Shown here: positions 35,731 to 44,168 of the stretch, one piece after another | How positions within the stretch are numbered: position 1 is the stretch's first letter | Layout of the letters: each line of letters starts with the position of its first letter | Assembly (NCBI GenBank): GCA_943788935.1 | Contig: CALSSE010000003.1 | Location: 214,493 to 278,492, forward strand | Reading direction: 5' to 3' | Origin: an uncultured bacterium | GTDB lineage: Bacteria; Myxococcota_A; Bradymonadia; UBA7976; VGTA01 | DNA length: 64,000 nt | The notes under the pieces: generated by a model | What the model was told of the DNA's origin: nothing | What the model saw: the letters and a program-made list of their open reading frames with translations, nothing else | Database searches by the model: none | Made by a program: the position numbers and the translations under genes

Positions 35731-37122
35731 ATGTCGAACGCAGCCCAACAGCTTCCATCTTGTCCGCACCCAGAAGAGGTTAACCGTACCCGTGCTCGAT
35801 GGGTCGATGAAGCGACTCGCTTTATTAATGAGTGCCCGGCCGACGTTGATGATGCTGAGATCTATATTAAGCTAGTGAGTACTCAGGGGTGGCGTTTCTC
35901 GCAACAGAACCTTAGCCCACTCACACTCCCTCCTCAGGGCGAGACCTTTATACGCCTCTTTCGAGGAGGTCACACGGTTTGGGGGCGTTTTCCTTTATCA
36001 AGCGCTCAGTGGAAGAGAGGAGTGGCAGAGCTCGCCGAGGCTTTCCCCCCCGAGAGGGTCGGTCTATACAGGCCACCAAAGCCCATGCCTCAATTCCCAC
36101 GTCCTAATACTTTTGACCCTCGCTTTCATCATTTACTCGGTGAGGGTTATAAGTTGCAGAGGCTCGCCCATGCTATCAGTGATAACACTTGGCATGAAGG
36201 AGAGCGGTTTAAAGACCTCGCTCAACTCACCTCAGTACAAGGACGGGCGATCCTCCATCTCACTCACCGTATTGTCTGTAACGGCCAAGGTTTAGTTGAA
36301 GACTCTCGTATGCACTTAGAGGCTGGAGTGAAGATCAATAAGTATTTCTCTGACCGTAAACAATCGATTTATGCTCCAGCGAGTCTACTCCCTTGGGCGC
36401 TCATGGGATCGTCCTTATGGCGTAAAAGAGCCCCTCTTGTGCACAGTCACACACAGAGCTCTGGCTACAAGGAAGTCATCTTGGCGCCAAGAGTCCTTGA
36501 GAAGTTACTTCGTCAACGTCTGCCTTTCGTTTGCACTCACCGTCATTTTGAACCTCAAGCTCAAGTGGGTCATGAGGGCTTGACACTGACTTATGACCCT
36601 AAAGCAGACGGTATGGTAGAGGCCTCACCTTTTGATGACCTCGGTCGACCGAGAGATCCAACTCCACTCATACTCAATGGCGCTCTCATGTCGTCATTTG
36701 CGATCAATCCGCTTGGAGCTCAATGGTCACCACAAGGACTTAGGCCTAATTTAGGCACTTTTTTCATTACTCCCGGTGAGCGTAACCATGCGGAGATTCT
36801 CAATGAGATCCAAAGAGACCAAGAGGTACAACGCCGCCTAGGAGCTAACTCAAGCTCTCGAGTGGAGATACAAGTTGAAAATGCGATATTAGAAGCACCT
36901 GATGAAAGAGGTGCGAACGGATTTAGCTTGAAACTCACCGAGGCGATCAGCTCTGATCACCAACTCCTCGCTCCTGAAAAATATAAGCTCTCAGGGACGG
37001 TAGCGAGTACCGCCGAAGGTCCTGGACTCTTAGAAGACATTGAGTTTTCAAAGGAGGTCGTGGACACAGGGACGGCGGTACTTCCTTACGCCAGAGTTCG
37101 TCTCTATCTCCATCTTAATTAG
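35731..37122 (+). CDS. PmbA/TldE-like protein (TldD/PmbA family)
   Basis: A 463-residue cytoplasmic protein. The second half carries family landmarks: KEVILAPRVLEKLL, then LTLTYDPKADGMVEASPFDDLGRPRDP and PLILNGALMSSFAIN, which correspond to the DDEG and 'ienGvl' region of TldD/PmbA proteins. The HExxxH zinc motif of TldD is absent, so it resembles the non-catalytic TldE/PmbA partner. In other bacteria TldD/TldE form a peptidase that matures modified peptides such as microcins. No tldD partner is adjacent. The sequence is divergent and the assignment rests on the C-terminal pattern. Confidence 0.65.
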   Translation: MSNAAQQLPSCPHPEEVNRTRARWVDEATRFINECPADVDDAEIYIKLVSTQGWRFSQQNLSPLTLPPQGETFIRLFRGGHTVWGRFPLSSAQWKRGVAELAEAFPPERVGLYRPPKPMPQFPRPNTFDPRFHHLLGEGYKLQRLAHAISDNTWHEGERFKDLAQLTSVQGRAILHLTHRIVCNGQGLVEDSRMHLEAGVKINKYFSDRKQSIYAPASLLPWALMGSSLWRKRAPLVHSHTQSSGYKEVILAPRVLEKLLRQRLPFVCTHRHFEPQAQVGHEGLTLTYDPKADGMVEASPFDDLGRPRDPTPLILNGALMSSFAINPLGAQWSPQGLRPNLGTFFITPGERNHAEILNEIQRDQEVQRRLGANSSSRVEIQVENAILEAPDERGANGFSLKLTEAISSDHQLLAPEKYKLSGTVASTAEGPGLLEDIEFSKEVVDTGTAVLPYARVRLYLHLN

Positions 37123-37184
37123 CGATACGCACCTTTAGGTCTATTGATCTCTCAAGAGTCAAAATATAGAGATGGTGAATACTA

Positions 37185-38540
37185 GTGATTAATCTACAGA
37201 GAGTTATGGAGCTTCAGACCCGCTTAGCCACCCCTAAAGCTGGCTTAAGTGGAATCAAAGTGAGTATTATCAGCGCTACATTTAAATATAGGCGCTCTTA
37301 CCAAGAGAATTTGTGGGCAGAGTCTCTAGCTGATCTCGGAGCGACCGTATCGATTTTCGCCCCGATTATGAAAAATTCGAAAACTCAGACTCGAGACAAG
37401 CCAACACCTATCACACAGTATAGTCCTTTGGGTTCGACATACCACTTAATCGAGATCCCTTCTCACGTATTACCAAAACACCAGGTGTTAACTGATCAGC
37501 TCGCTGACCAACTCGTGGAGAGCACACCGGATCTCATCGTGTGGTGTGGGTGTATCATGTTCTTTGGCCGAGCGGCCTATCTAGATGATAGATTGAGCGG
37601 AATTCCACTCATCAGCATGTATAGCTTGACTAGAAAGGGTCGACATTCCTTCAAGTGGTTTGGCTCAGGTCTCTCATTGGGAGAACGCCTTAAAAGTTTC
37701 GCCTTCCAAACCATTAGAGCACCGGTGCTTACTCAGAGCATAAAACGCGCCCAGTTAACGGTCGCCAGTACCCCCGAGTGTACAGATATTATGCGTCAAT
37801 ATGTATGGGGTCAGTCTCGAATCGAATGGGCTAGGAAACATGAGGAATTCCCCTTAGGTTTCTGTGGACATACATTCTCCTATGATCCAGAGCGACGACG
37901 CTCTGCGCGAGAGACCCTCCCCATAGGTCCTACTGATGTAGTGATCATCGTCTCTAGTCGCTTTGAACAGGATAAATGGTCTGCGTTAGATGTCGCTTAT
38001 CAGTCGATAGAGTCATTTTTCGAACGACTCGACTCTAAACAAAAGCTAGAGACACACATGATCTGGGTAGGGGCTAAAGATAATGAAGTGTCCCATCGAT
38101 TTAGAGCTCGCCTTGATCAATCGTCTTATCGACCACAACACCACCTCATTTCATTCCTAGATCGTCAACGGCTCTCTACTTTTTTTCATGCCGCTGATCT
38201 AGCACTGTTCTCTCAAGCAAGCATCTCTTGTCAAGAGGCACTTGGCACCGGACTGGTCGTCCTCTGTCCCCCCGACCCAAGTCTTGATCACCTGCAAAAG
38301 TATACACCAAGATTTAAGCAGAGACCTATTGAGGAATGGGTTGAAGTTCTCTTAGAGCTCTCTACCTCATTGCGCAATGAGAATCACAATGACTTGGAGC
38401 GATCGTCTTCTGTTGAGCCGAGGCAGCGCACTATCCCTTCGCCAAGAGAGCTCTCAGCGACCTCAGCACAAAGTTTAGCTTATATTGAACAGGTTCCCAA
38501 TGTTTTGAGGGCCTTGAGCCAAAAAATAATTTCATCATAA
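37185..38540 (+). CDS. Glycosyltransferase, GT-B fold (group 1 type)
   Basis: A 451-residue protein, GTG start at 37185 with GGTGA upstream; ATG 37206 is an alternative. The N-terminal domain has the nucleotide-fold strand VSIISATFKYRRSYQENLWAE, as in GTs whose acceptor site faces the N-domain. The C-terminal domain has IIVSSRFEQDKWSALDVAYQS, HMIWVGAKD, ISFLDRQRLSTFFHAADLALF and SCQEALGTGLVVLCPP, the donor-binding E-x7-E-like region of group 1 transferases. It probably transfers a sugar from a nucleotide donor to an envelope glycan. It is followed by a multi-spanning transferase gene. Confidence 0.78.
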   Translation: MINLQRVMELQTRLATPKAGLSGIKVSIISATFKYRRSYQENLWAESLADLGATVSIFAPIMKNSKTQTRDKPTPITQYSPLGSTYHLIEIPSHVLPKHQVLTDQLADQLVESTPDLIVWCGCIMFFGRAAYLDDRLSGIPLISMYSLTRKGRHSFKWFGSGLSLGERLKSFAFQTIRAPVLTQSIKRAQLTVASTPECTDIMRQYVWGQSRIEWARKHEEFPLGFCGHTFSYDPERRRSARETLPIGPTDVVIIVSSRFEQDKWSALDVAYQSIESFFERLDSKQKLETHMIWVGAKDNEVSHRFRARLDQSSYRPQHHLISFLDRQRLSTFFHAADLALFSQASISCQEALGTGLVVLCPPDPSLDHLQKYTPRFKQRPIEEWVEVLLELSTSLRNENHNDLERSSSVEPRQRTIPSPRELSATSAQSLAYIEQVPNVLRALSQKIISS

Positions 38541-38596
38541 ACTCATCCCTATCCTATCATTTACCTCATTCTATTATAGAGAAGCCTTCAGTCAGT

Positions 38597-40819
38597 ATGT
38601 ACACAGGATCAATGCCAGATATAGCTCTCCGACAACTCTTGGAGGTATGGTGGGTATTTTTAATGGGTGGTCTCATTACTGCGCTATGGCTATTTTGGGG
38701 CGAGCAGCGGTGGCGATCACTTCTAGGCTCAACAAATATGGGGGAGGTTGGACAAACAGCGATTGACTTAAGTTCGGGAGAGCTCACCTCACGAGGAGCT
38801 CGATCAAAGAAAAGTATCTATCATTATGCTCCAACGATAGGCATTACGATCTGTATAATCATTGGCCTCGGGCGAGCCTGGCAGATGATGTGGATTGGTG
38901 ACGATGCTTTTATCTCTATGCGCTACAGCGAGATGTTCGCTCGTGGTGAGGGGCTAGTGTTTAACCAAGGAGAGTGGGTTGAAGGGTACACTAATTTCTT
39001 ATGGACGCTGCTCTTAGGACTCCTCGGCAGCATCGGACTCCCCTTGCCTCAAAGCGCGATCATCGGAGATCTCCTCAGCTTTGCTGGTGTGACCTGGATG
39101 ACGCACAAGATTTGTACTCACGTTAATCTCTCTATACTCCCTGCAGTGGTTATGAGCGCCTCATATCCTTGTGTGGTTTTCGCGACCTCTGGTCTTGAGA
39201 CCATGCCTGCGGCATATCTCATGCTATGTGGTGTTTACCTTCTTCTCATCGACCGACCACTCCTCTCAGGCTTAGGATTTATCGCTAGCGCCTTGATGCG
39301 TCCTGACCACTTGCTCTTTTGGGGCTGTGGTGGACTCAGCTTACTCTTGACTCACCTCTATCAACACAGTGGCCCGCTACGGAAGAGACTCCGTTGGGAG
39401 ATATATACTCGCTATTCGACACCTCTCATCGCTATTTATCTCCCCTATTTCTTTTGGAGAATGAATGCTTATGGCCACGTATTTCCAAATACCTACTATG
39501 CTAAATCAGGTAACCTCACTTATTGGTCTCAAGGAGCGCTCTATCTTAGCTCCTTCCTGATTGGGAGCGGTATTTGGTGGATTCTGTTAACTCTCCTAGT
39601 CACTATGATCGCGAGGCTATGGAAAAGAGGAAATACACACTCGTTTCACACTCATGTAGAGGAGAGAGCTCAAGGACAAGTAACACTCATAATATTTAGC
39701 GTTCTGTCGATATTGATCTTTACCACTTATGTCGTGAAGGTCGGTGGTGATTTCATGCTATACCGGTTCTTTATTGTCCTCATCCCCCTCTTTTGGTTTC
39801 TCATTTGCTCTCTTCCCAACAGTAGATGGAGTCGCCTCTCTTTAGTGATCGCTGTCGGGCTCGCTATCAGCCCCATACAGCTCGTAAAGCCGTTCAGGAA
39901 AATGTGGGGACTCGCTGCGGAAGAGAGTTTCTATCGAGTTAAATCATTCACCCCCCTCAAACTTCGCTCTAAATATGCGATCGCTGGTCAAGTTCTCAAT
40001 CTCCTAAATCAAGAGACGAAGTCAACGCTTAGGGTCGCTGTAGACTGTGTTGGAATGATCGGTTTCTATGGTGATGTAAGGGTCTTTGATTTATTTGGCT
40101 TAACCTCACCGAGAGTCGCTCATAAGCCCCTAAAAAAAAGAGGGCGCCCAGGCCATGAGAAGTTTGGAACTCTGAGAGATGCTCTCACAGAGAAGTCTAG
40201 TTTGAGTACTGTCGATCTTTGGCGTCGAGCGGGCTATAAGAGATATAACGCTTTCATCCATTTTCGAATTCGAGGGATAAAGTTCTACTTTCTCAAATAT
40301 GATAATGAGGTTTACCAAGCTCTTCAACGCCTCAAAGAGAGAGGAGAGAAGGTCATCCTTCCTCACTCTATCAAGAGTGCAACGGCCAAAATCTTACTCC
40401 AGTCCCAAGAGGGACCCAACCCTCGGCTACTTCAGTTCGTGACCTATTTTTATGGCGAAGAGATTAAGCACCATACTGAACTCTCCCAAGCGGTAGAAGC
40501 ACTAAAAATAGCCAAAAAGCCTAAGCCCACCCTACAGCGGTCTGCCAAGTCTGACATAGACCATGAGGGAAACTCTACAACACAGAGTGAAGATCAAGAC
40601 ACTGAGGGCTCGATCACAAATGTAAAAGAGAAGGGCGAGGTCAAACCTACCGATCCAAAACCAACATCCAAAGTGAAATTAAAGACCCGAAGATCACAAA
40701 AGAACAAGAAGCGCTCAACCAAGAAGCGCTCAACCAAGAAGCGCTCAACCAAGAAGCGCTCAACCAAGAAGCGCTCAATCAAGAAGCGCTCAACCAAGAA
40801 GCGCTCAACCAAGAAGTAA
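38597..40819 (+). CDS. Multi-spanning GT-C glycosyltransferase (AftB/PMT-like) with basic KKRST tail
   Basis: A 740-residue membrane protein with about ten hydrophobic helices between residues 10 and 440. GDDAFISMRYSEMFARGEGL, then NQGEWVEGYTNFLWTLLLGL, is the acidic loop and signature of the AftB-like/PMT-type GT-C enzymes, which use polyprenyl-phosphate sugars on the outer face. The region to about 660 is hydrophilic. The last ~40 residues are KKRST repeats (seven tandem 15-bp units), an unusual strongly basic tail. The polyprenyl-phosphate sugar could come from a GT2 such as the one at 24.4 kb. Substrate unknown. Confidence 0.8.
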   Translation: MYTGSMPDIALRQLLEVWWVFLMGGLITALWLFWGEQRWRSLLGSTNMGEVGQTAIDLSSGELTSRGARSKKSIYHYAPTIGITICIIIGLGRAWQMMWIGDDAFISMRYSEMFARGEGLVFNQGEWVEGYTNFLWTLLLGLLGSIGLPLPQSAIIGDLLSFAGVTWMTHKICTHVNLSILPAVVMSASYPCVVFATSGLETMPAAYLMLCGVYLLLIDRPLLSGLGFIASALMRPDHLLFWGCGGLSLLLTHLYQHSGPLRKRLRWEIYTRYSTPLIAIYLPYFFWRMNAYGHVFPNTYYAKSGNLTYWSQGALYLSSFLIGSGIWWILLTLLVTMIARLWKRGNTHSFHTHVEERAQGQVTLIIFSVLSILIFTTYVVKVGGDFMLYRFFIVLIPLFWFLICSLPNSRWSRLSLVIAVGLAISPIQLVKPFRKMWGLAAEESFYRVKSFTPLKLRSKYAIAGQVLNLLNQETKSTLRVAVDCVGMIGFYGDVRVFDLFGLTSPRVAHKPLKKRGRPGHEKFGTLRDALTEKSSLSTVDLWRRAGYKRYNAFIHFRIRGIKFYFLKYDNEVYQALQRLKERGEKVILPHSIKSATAKILLQSQEGPNPRLLQFVTYFYGEEIKHHTELSQAVEALKIAKKPKPTLQRSAKSDIDHEGNSTTQSEDQDTEGSITNVKEKGEVKPTDPKPTSKVKLKTRRSQKNKKRSTKKRSTKKRSTKKRSTKKRSIKKRSTKKRSTKK
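40706..40810. repeat. 7 x 15-bp tandem repeat
   Basis: Seven copies of AAGAAGCGCTCAACC (the fifth with one change) encode KKRST units at the C-terminus of the GT-C transferase; the array runs to within 6 bp of the stop codon. Confidence 0.97.
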
Positions 40820-40878
40820 TAAAACAGGCTGAGAACCACCAAATATCTTGCATGAGGAGTGGTCGCTTACGATTGCGG

Positions 40879-41385
40879 CTAGCCCTCGATGGTCTCATGA
40901 TGATGATAGGCTCGCCGAGCATAGATTAAAGCAGCCTCATCACTCTCTTCGAGCTCCACCGCCTGAGCTTGAGCTATAAATAGAGTGTGATCACCGGTAT
41001 CGACTCTACTAATAATCCTGCAGGCGACCCTCGCCAAGCTCCCTTTAACAGCTGGAAGGTCGTCTACTTCAATAATCTCGGGACAGAAGTCATCTTTTAC
41101 CATACCCGCAAAGTGATTACTCACCGAAGACTGACTCGCCGCTAATATACTCACGCTGTAGCGGTCTTGACTCATGAGATGGGCGTGCATTTGAGCTGTT
41201 TTAGCGACACTCTCTAAGACGAGAGGTGGATCAAGAGAGACGCTGATAAAGGCGCTTGCTGTCATTCCTATAGAATGCCCCTCTTCACCATGAGTCATAA
41301 TGACCGTCACACCACTAGGAAAGCGACTCATCGCTTCCTTAAACTCCTGCTCTGATGGTTTAATTTGAGGGTGAAATCCACTCAT
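40879..41385 (-). CDS. Flavin reductase-domain oxidoreductase
   Basis: A 168-residue protein. ATG 41385 has GGAG six bases upstream and is preferred over 41397. FKEAMSRFPSGVTVIMT, IGMTASAFISVSLDPPLVLESV and YSVSILAASQSSVSNHFAG are the flavin-reductase/FMN-binding split-barrel motifs seen in HpaC-type proteins. Such enzymes reduce FMN with NAD(P)H to feed a monooxygenase, but no such partner is next to it. It follows pyk after 254 bp, so a separate promoter is likely; an exact TATAAT is at 41557-41552 on this strand without a clear -35. Confidence 0.85.
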   Translation of the reverse strand: MSGFHPQIKPSEQEFKEAMSRFPSGVTVIMTHGEEGHSIGMTASAFISVSLDPPLVLESVAKTAQMHAHLMSQDRYSVSILAASQSSVSNHFAGMVKDDFCPEIIEVDDLPAVKGSLARVACRIISRVDTGDHTLFIAQAQAVELEESDEAALIYARRAYHHHETIEG

Positions 41386-41575
41386 AGCGCTCTCCATACA
41401 TAGATGAGATGATCACTAAGACAATGCGTGACTCTCATTATTGCTAATAGGTCAAAGACATCGAAGTAATAAAACTGATCGCTGATGTCTACTAGAACAG
41501 TATCTCTTCTTGGTGATTAAACAGATCTATATGCTTACATAGACACCATAGATTATATCGAGTGACTTTTAAGAC

Positions 41576-41599
41576 TTACATGATCATCAACTGATGTAA
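41576..41599. other. TTACAT-N12-ATGTAA inverted repeat downstream of pyk
   Basis: A perfect 6-bp inverted repeat about 40 bp past the pyk stop. No T-run follows it on the minus strand, so it is not a convincing rho-independent terminator. Confidence 0.3.
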
Positions 41600-41638
41600 A
41601 ATAAATCCTCATCAACGCTGTGAATGATTGACCATAGA

Positions 41639-43072
41639 TCAATCTTCGTTGATCATCCTTCCCATCACTGAGGAGAGTTGTTGGACAGACAGGAGGTTTG
41701 TCGACCCACTTCGGCCCACGGGTACACCCGCCGCTACTGCGATCAAGCCCTCTTCATCGAGGTAGGATGCATCAATCATGACCTGGCAAGAGCGACGCAC
41801 CATGCTCTCCATTCGACCAAAATGTCTTGCTGGAAGAGCATATACTCCATAACAGAGGGCGAGACTCCGAGCGATCACCATATCGGGAGTGGTCGCTAAA
41901 ATTACCGTTCGTGGTCTAAATCGACTCATCCGCTGTGCGGTACGACCACTTGATGTGGGTACAAGAATGGCATTTAGATTAAGATCTTGTGCAGCGAGCC
42001 ACGCGCTCTTACAGATAAGCTCTGAGATGTCGGTCTCTAAAACCTCTGGGGGCGAGGTTTGCCCCGCTGCAAACTCTTGTTCAGCGATCTCTGCAATCCG
42101 CGACATCATTCGCACCGCATCAAATGGATATTTCCCGACGCTAGTCTCTGCGGAGAGCATGACCGCGTCCGCTCCCTCAAAGATGGCGTTCGCTACATCT
42201 GAAGTCTCCGCTCTTGTCGGTCGAGGGTTATTGATCATTGACTCAAGCATCTCAGTGGCCACGATGACGGACTTACCGGCTGCTCGACACGCCCGAATCA
42301 TTCTCTTCTGAGCAACGGGTACACGCTCAGCAGGAATCTCAACCCCTAAATCTCCACGAGCGACCATAATCCCATCAGAAGCCTCGATGATCTCATTTAG
42401 ATTGGCGATCGCGTATTGACTCTCTATCTTGGAGATCACCTTAGCGTGACCCCCCTCCGCTTCTATCAACTCCTTCACCTGCCGAACATCATTGGGGTCA
42501 CCAACGAAAGAAGCAGCGAGGAAGTCAGCTCCTGAGCTTGCTGCGAAAGAGATATCAGCTTTATCTTGATCAGATAGAAAGGGCATAGGTAGTTTAACGC
42601 CAGGGATATTTACCCCCTTCTTTGACGTCAGAGTACCTCCTCTGAGAACCTCACATATAAGCGTATTCTCTGCCATAGATTTCGATTTAACCCTAACCTC
42701 CATTTGTCCATCTGCGATCAAGATCACTGTACCTACTTCGAGTGCAGTAGGGAGGTCTTCATAGGTCACACAGATCTCTTCTTTATTGGTCTCTCCCTGT
42801 GGATCTCCTTTAATCACTACATCTGTGCCTTCCCGAAGCTCAACAGGGCTTGGAGCCACTGTAGTTCTTACTTCAGGACCTTTGGTATCTACCAAGATAG
42901 CGACCTCATCAGAAAGGGTTCTTACATCCTCCATGATCGCGTCAGCTTCTTCTCGACTAGAGTGACTCATATTGATCCGAATCACGTTACAACCCGCCTC
43001 AATAAGGCGCTCTAAGTCCTCAATCGATCGTGTGCTTGGACCTAAGGTTGCGATTATTTTTGTTTTTCTCAT
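41639..43072 (-). CDS. pyk: Pyruvate kinase
   Basis: A 477-residue glycolytic enzyme that makes pyruvate and ATP from phosphoenolpyruvate and ADP. The ATG at 43072 gives the usual MRKTKIIATLGPSTRS start; a GTG four codons upstream is possible. CNVIRINMSHSS, VDTKGPEVRT, ISKIESQYAIANLNEII, DGIMVARGDLGVEIP (catalytic metal Asp) and SVIVATEMLESM are all present. The C-terminal allosteric domain (TSSGRTAQRMSRFRP) is complete. A 116-bp AT-rich divergent gap precedes it. Confidence 0.96.
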   Translation of the reverse strand: MRKTKIIATLGPSTRSIEDLERLIEAGCNVIRINMSHSSREEADAIMEDVRTLSDEVAILVDTKGPEVRTTVAPSPVELREGTDVVIKGDPQGETNKEEICVTYEDLPTALEVGTVILIADGQMEVRVKSKSMAENTLICEVLRGGTLTSKKGVNIPGVKLPMPFLSDQDKADISFAASSGADFLAASFVGDPNDVRQVKELIEAEGGHAKVISKIESQYAIANLNEIIEASDGIMVARGDLGVEIPAERVPVAQKRMIRACRAAGKSVIVATEMLESMINNPRPTRAETSDVANAIFEGADAVMLSAETSVGKYPFDAVRMMSRIAEIAEQEFAAGQTSPPEVLETDISELICKSAWLAAQDLNLNAILVPTSSGRTAQRMSRFRPRTVILATTPDMVIARSLALCYGVYALPARHFGRMESMVRRSCQVMIDASYLDEEGLIAVAAGVPVGRSGSTNLLSVQQLSSVMGRMINED

Positions 43073-43200
43073 CCTAAAGCTCACATTAAGTTACATTGTT
43101 TGAATGGGGCGTCTTTGAGGAGATAGTGACAGGACAAGATCTCTGTGTTAAGAGAAAAATGAAACTCAATACATTTTCATAAATTATATAAATATTTCAA

Positions 43201-43917
43201 GTGCATATAGATCTATCGATTCGACACATTTCAAAATTATCACTCATCCTCGGTGTGTTATATATCTCTCAATACTCTCTCTCTACCTTTTACATTGTAT
43301 TAGAGCCTGATCACCGCTCTCTCATCTCGACCTCCACAGCCCTCTCTTGCCTGTGGACAGTCATCGAGGGCCATCAGAGTAAACTATTTAAAACCCTCCC
43401 CTTAATTGGTCTCCCCTTGTGGCGAGGGATGATGCCTTCTCTCTCCTTATCGATCGTGATCATCTGCCTACTCCACACTATCTCATTCCTTAATCTAAGC
43501 CCGCCGACTCCTCGATCGACTCTTCAACCGACTCTTCACTCAAGATCATTGATCACCTTATCTTGTCAGAAGAGTCTGTCGATCAAGCCAAATACAACTG
43601 TCAAGACGCCTTCACTCCAGCAGGTCACACAATCGCGTCAGTCTCCCATCTGTACCTATTTGGAGAATGATATACCCCTACGAGGTGAACTTACATTGCT
43701 GAGCGAATGGGGTGACCTCGAGAGTAGAGCGAGCACCATTCATCTCACAACAACCTCTCAGTCACCCTTGGTTGAGCTGTTCATCCTTGGATTAAGGCTT
43801 CTCCTCCTCTTCGTGATCACCTTAACTTGCACATACAGCGCTTATCCTTACCTAAGCGCTTCAATATCCATGATGCTAGTAGGGGTCGTGGAGATAATGA
43901 TCACTCAACTCACATAG
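43201..43917 (+). CDS. Hypothetical membrane protein
   Basis: A 238-residue frame starting at GTG 43201. Hydrophobic segments are at about 12-32, 36-52, 80-98 and two at the C-terminus (about 193-213, 217-236). The middle (100-190) is hydrophilic, Ser/Thr/Pro-rich and has two Cys (LSCQK, PICTYLEND), likely periplasmic. No family was recognised. The start is uncertain, as no clear ribosome-binding site is seen. It is divergent from pyk, and its stop is the last triplet of the first copy of a 14-bp tandem repeat. Confidence 0.5.
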   Translation: MHIDLSIRHISKLSLILGVLYISQYSLSTFYIVLEPDHRSLISTSTALSCLWTVIEGHQSKLFKTLPLIGLPLWRGMMPSLSLSIVIICLLHTISFLNLSPPTPRSTLQPTLHSRSLITLSCQKSLSIKPNTTVKTPSLQQVTQSRQSPICTYLENDIPLRGELTLLSEWGDLESRASTIHLTTTSQSPLVELFILGLRLLLLFVITLTCTYSAYPYLSASISMMLVGVVEIMITQLT

Positions 43918-43945
43918 CTCAACTCACATAGCTCAACTCATATAG
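43904..43945. repeat. 3 x 14-bp tandem repeat spanning a stop codon
   Basis: Three copies of CTCAACTCACATAG (the third with one change). The TAG of the first copy is the stop of the upstream membrane-protein gene, so each copy ends in TAG. Confidence 0.95.
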
Positions 43946-44097
43946 CTTTTATACAAGTGTACCGATGAACGCTTAATCTTTGATACTGACGATTAAACAC
44001 TTGACCATAACTGTATACAGAGAGACCCGATCACCGTAAAATAATCCTAAATAGTCGATGTTTTGGCCACACTGATCACAGAGCGATCAATCTTCTT

Positions 44098-44115
44098 GGA
44101 ATAGCACTCTATTCC
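44098..44115. promoter_or_regulatory. 7-bp stem hairpin upstream of the giant protease gene
   Basis: GGAATAG-CACT-CTATTCC is a perfect 7-bp inverted repeat with a 4-nt loop. It ends 5 bp before the GTG at 44121 and 53 bp before the preferred ATG at 44169. A palindrome (CTGTATACAG, 44011-44020) lies upstream. Role unknown; a leader regulatory hairpin is possible. Confidence 0.35.
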
Positions 44116-44168
44116 CCATAGTGTATAGAGGCTTTAAAAAGCTTTTATACAGAGATGGTTGTAAACAT

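Noticed and set aside
37425..37445. GGTTCGA-like T-loop of a tRNA
   Set aside because: Lies inside the glycosyltransferase gene with no acceptor or anticodon stems around it.
41889..42311. 140-codon plus-strand frame inside pyk
   Set aside because: Antisense to the catalytic core of a clear pyruvate kinase; a shadow frame.
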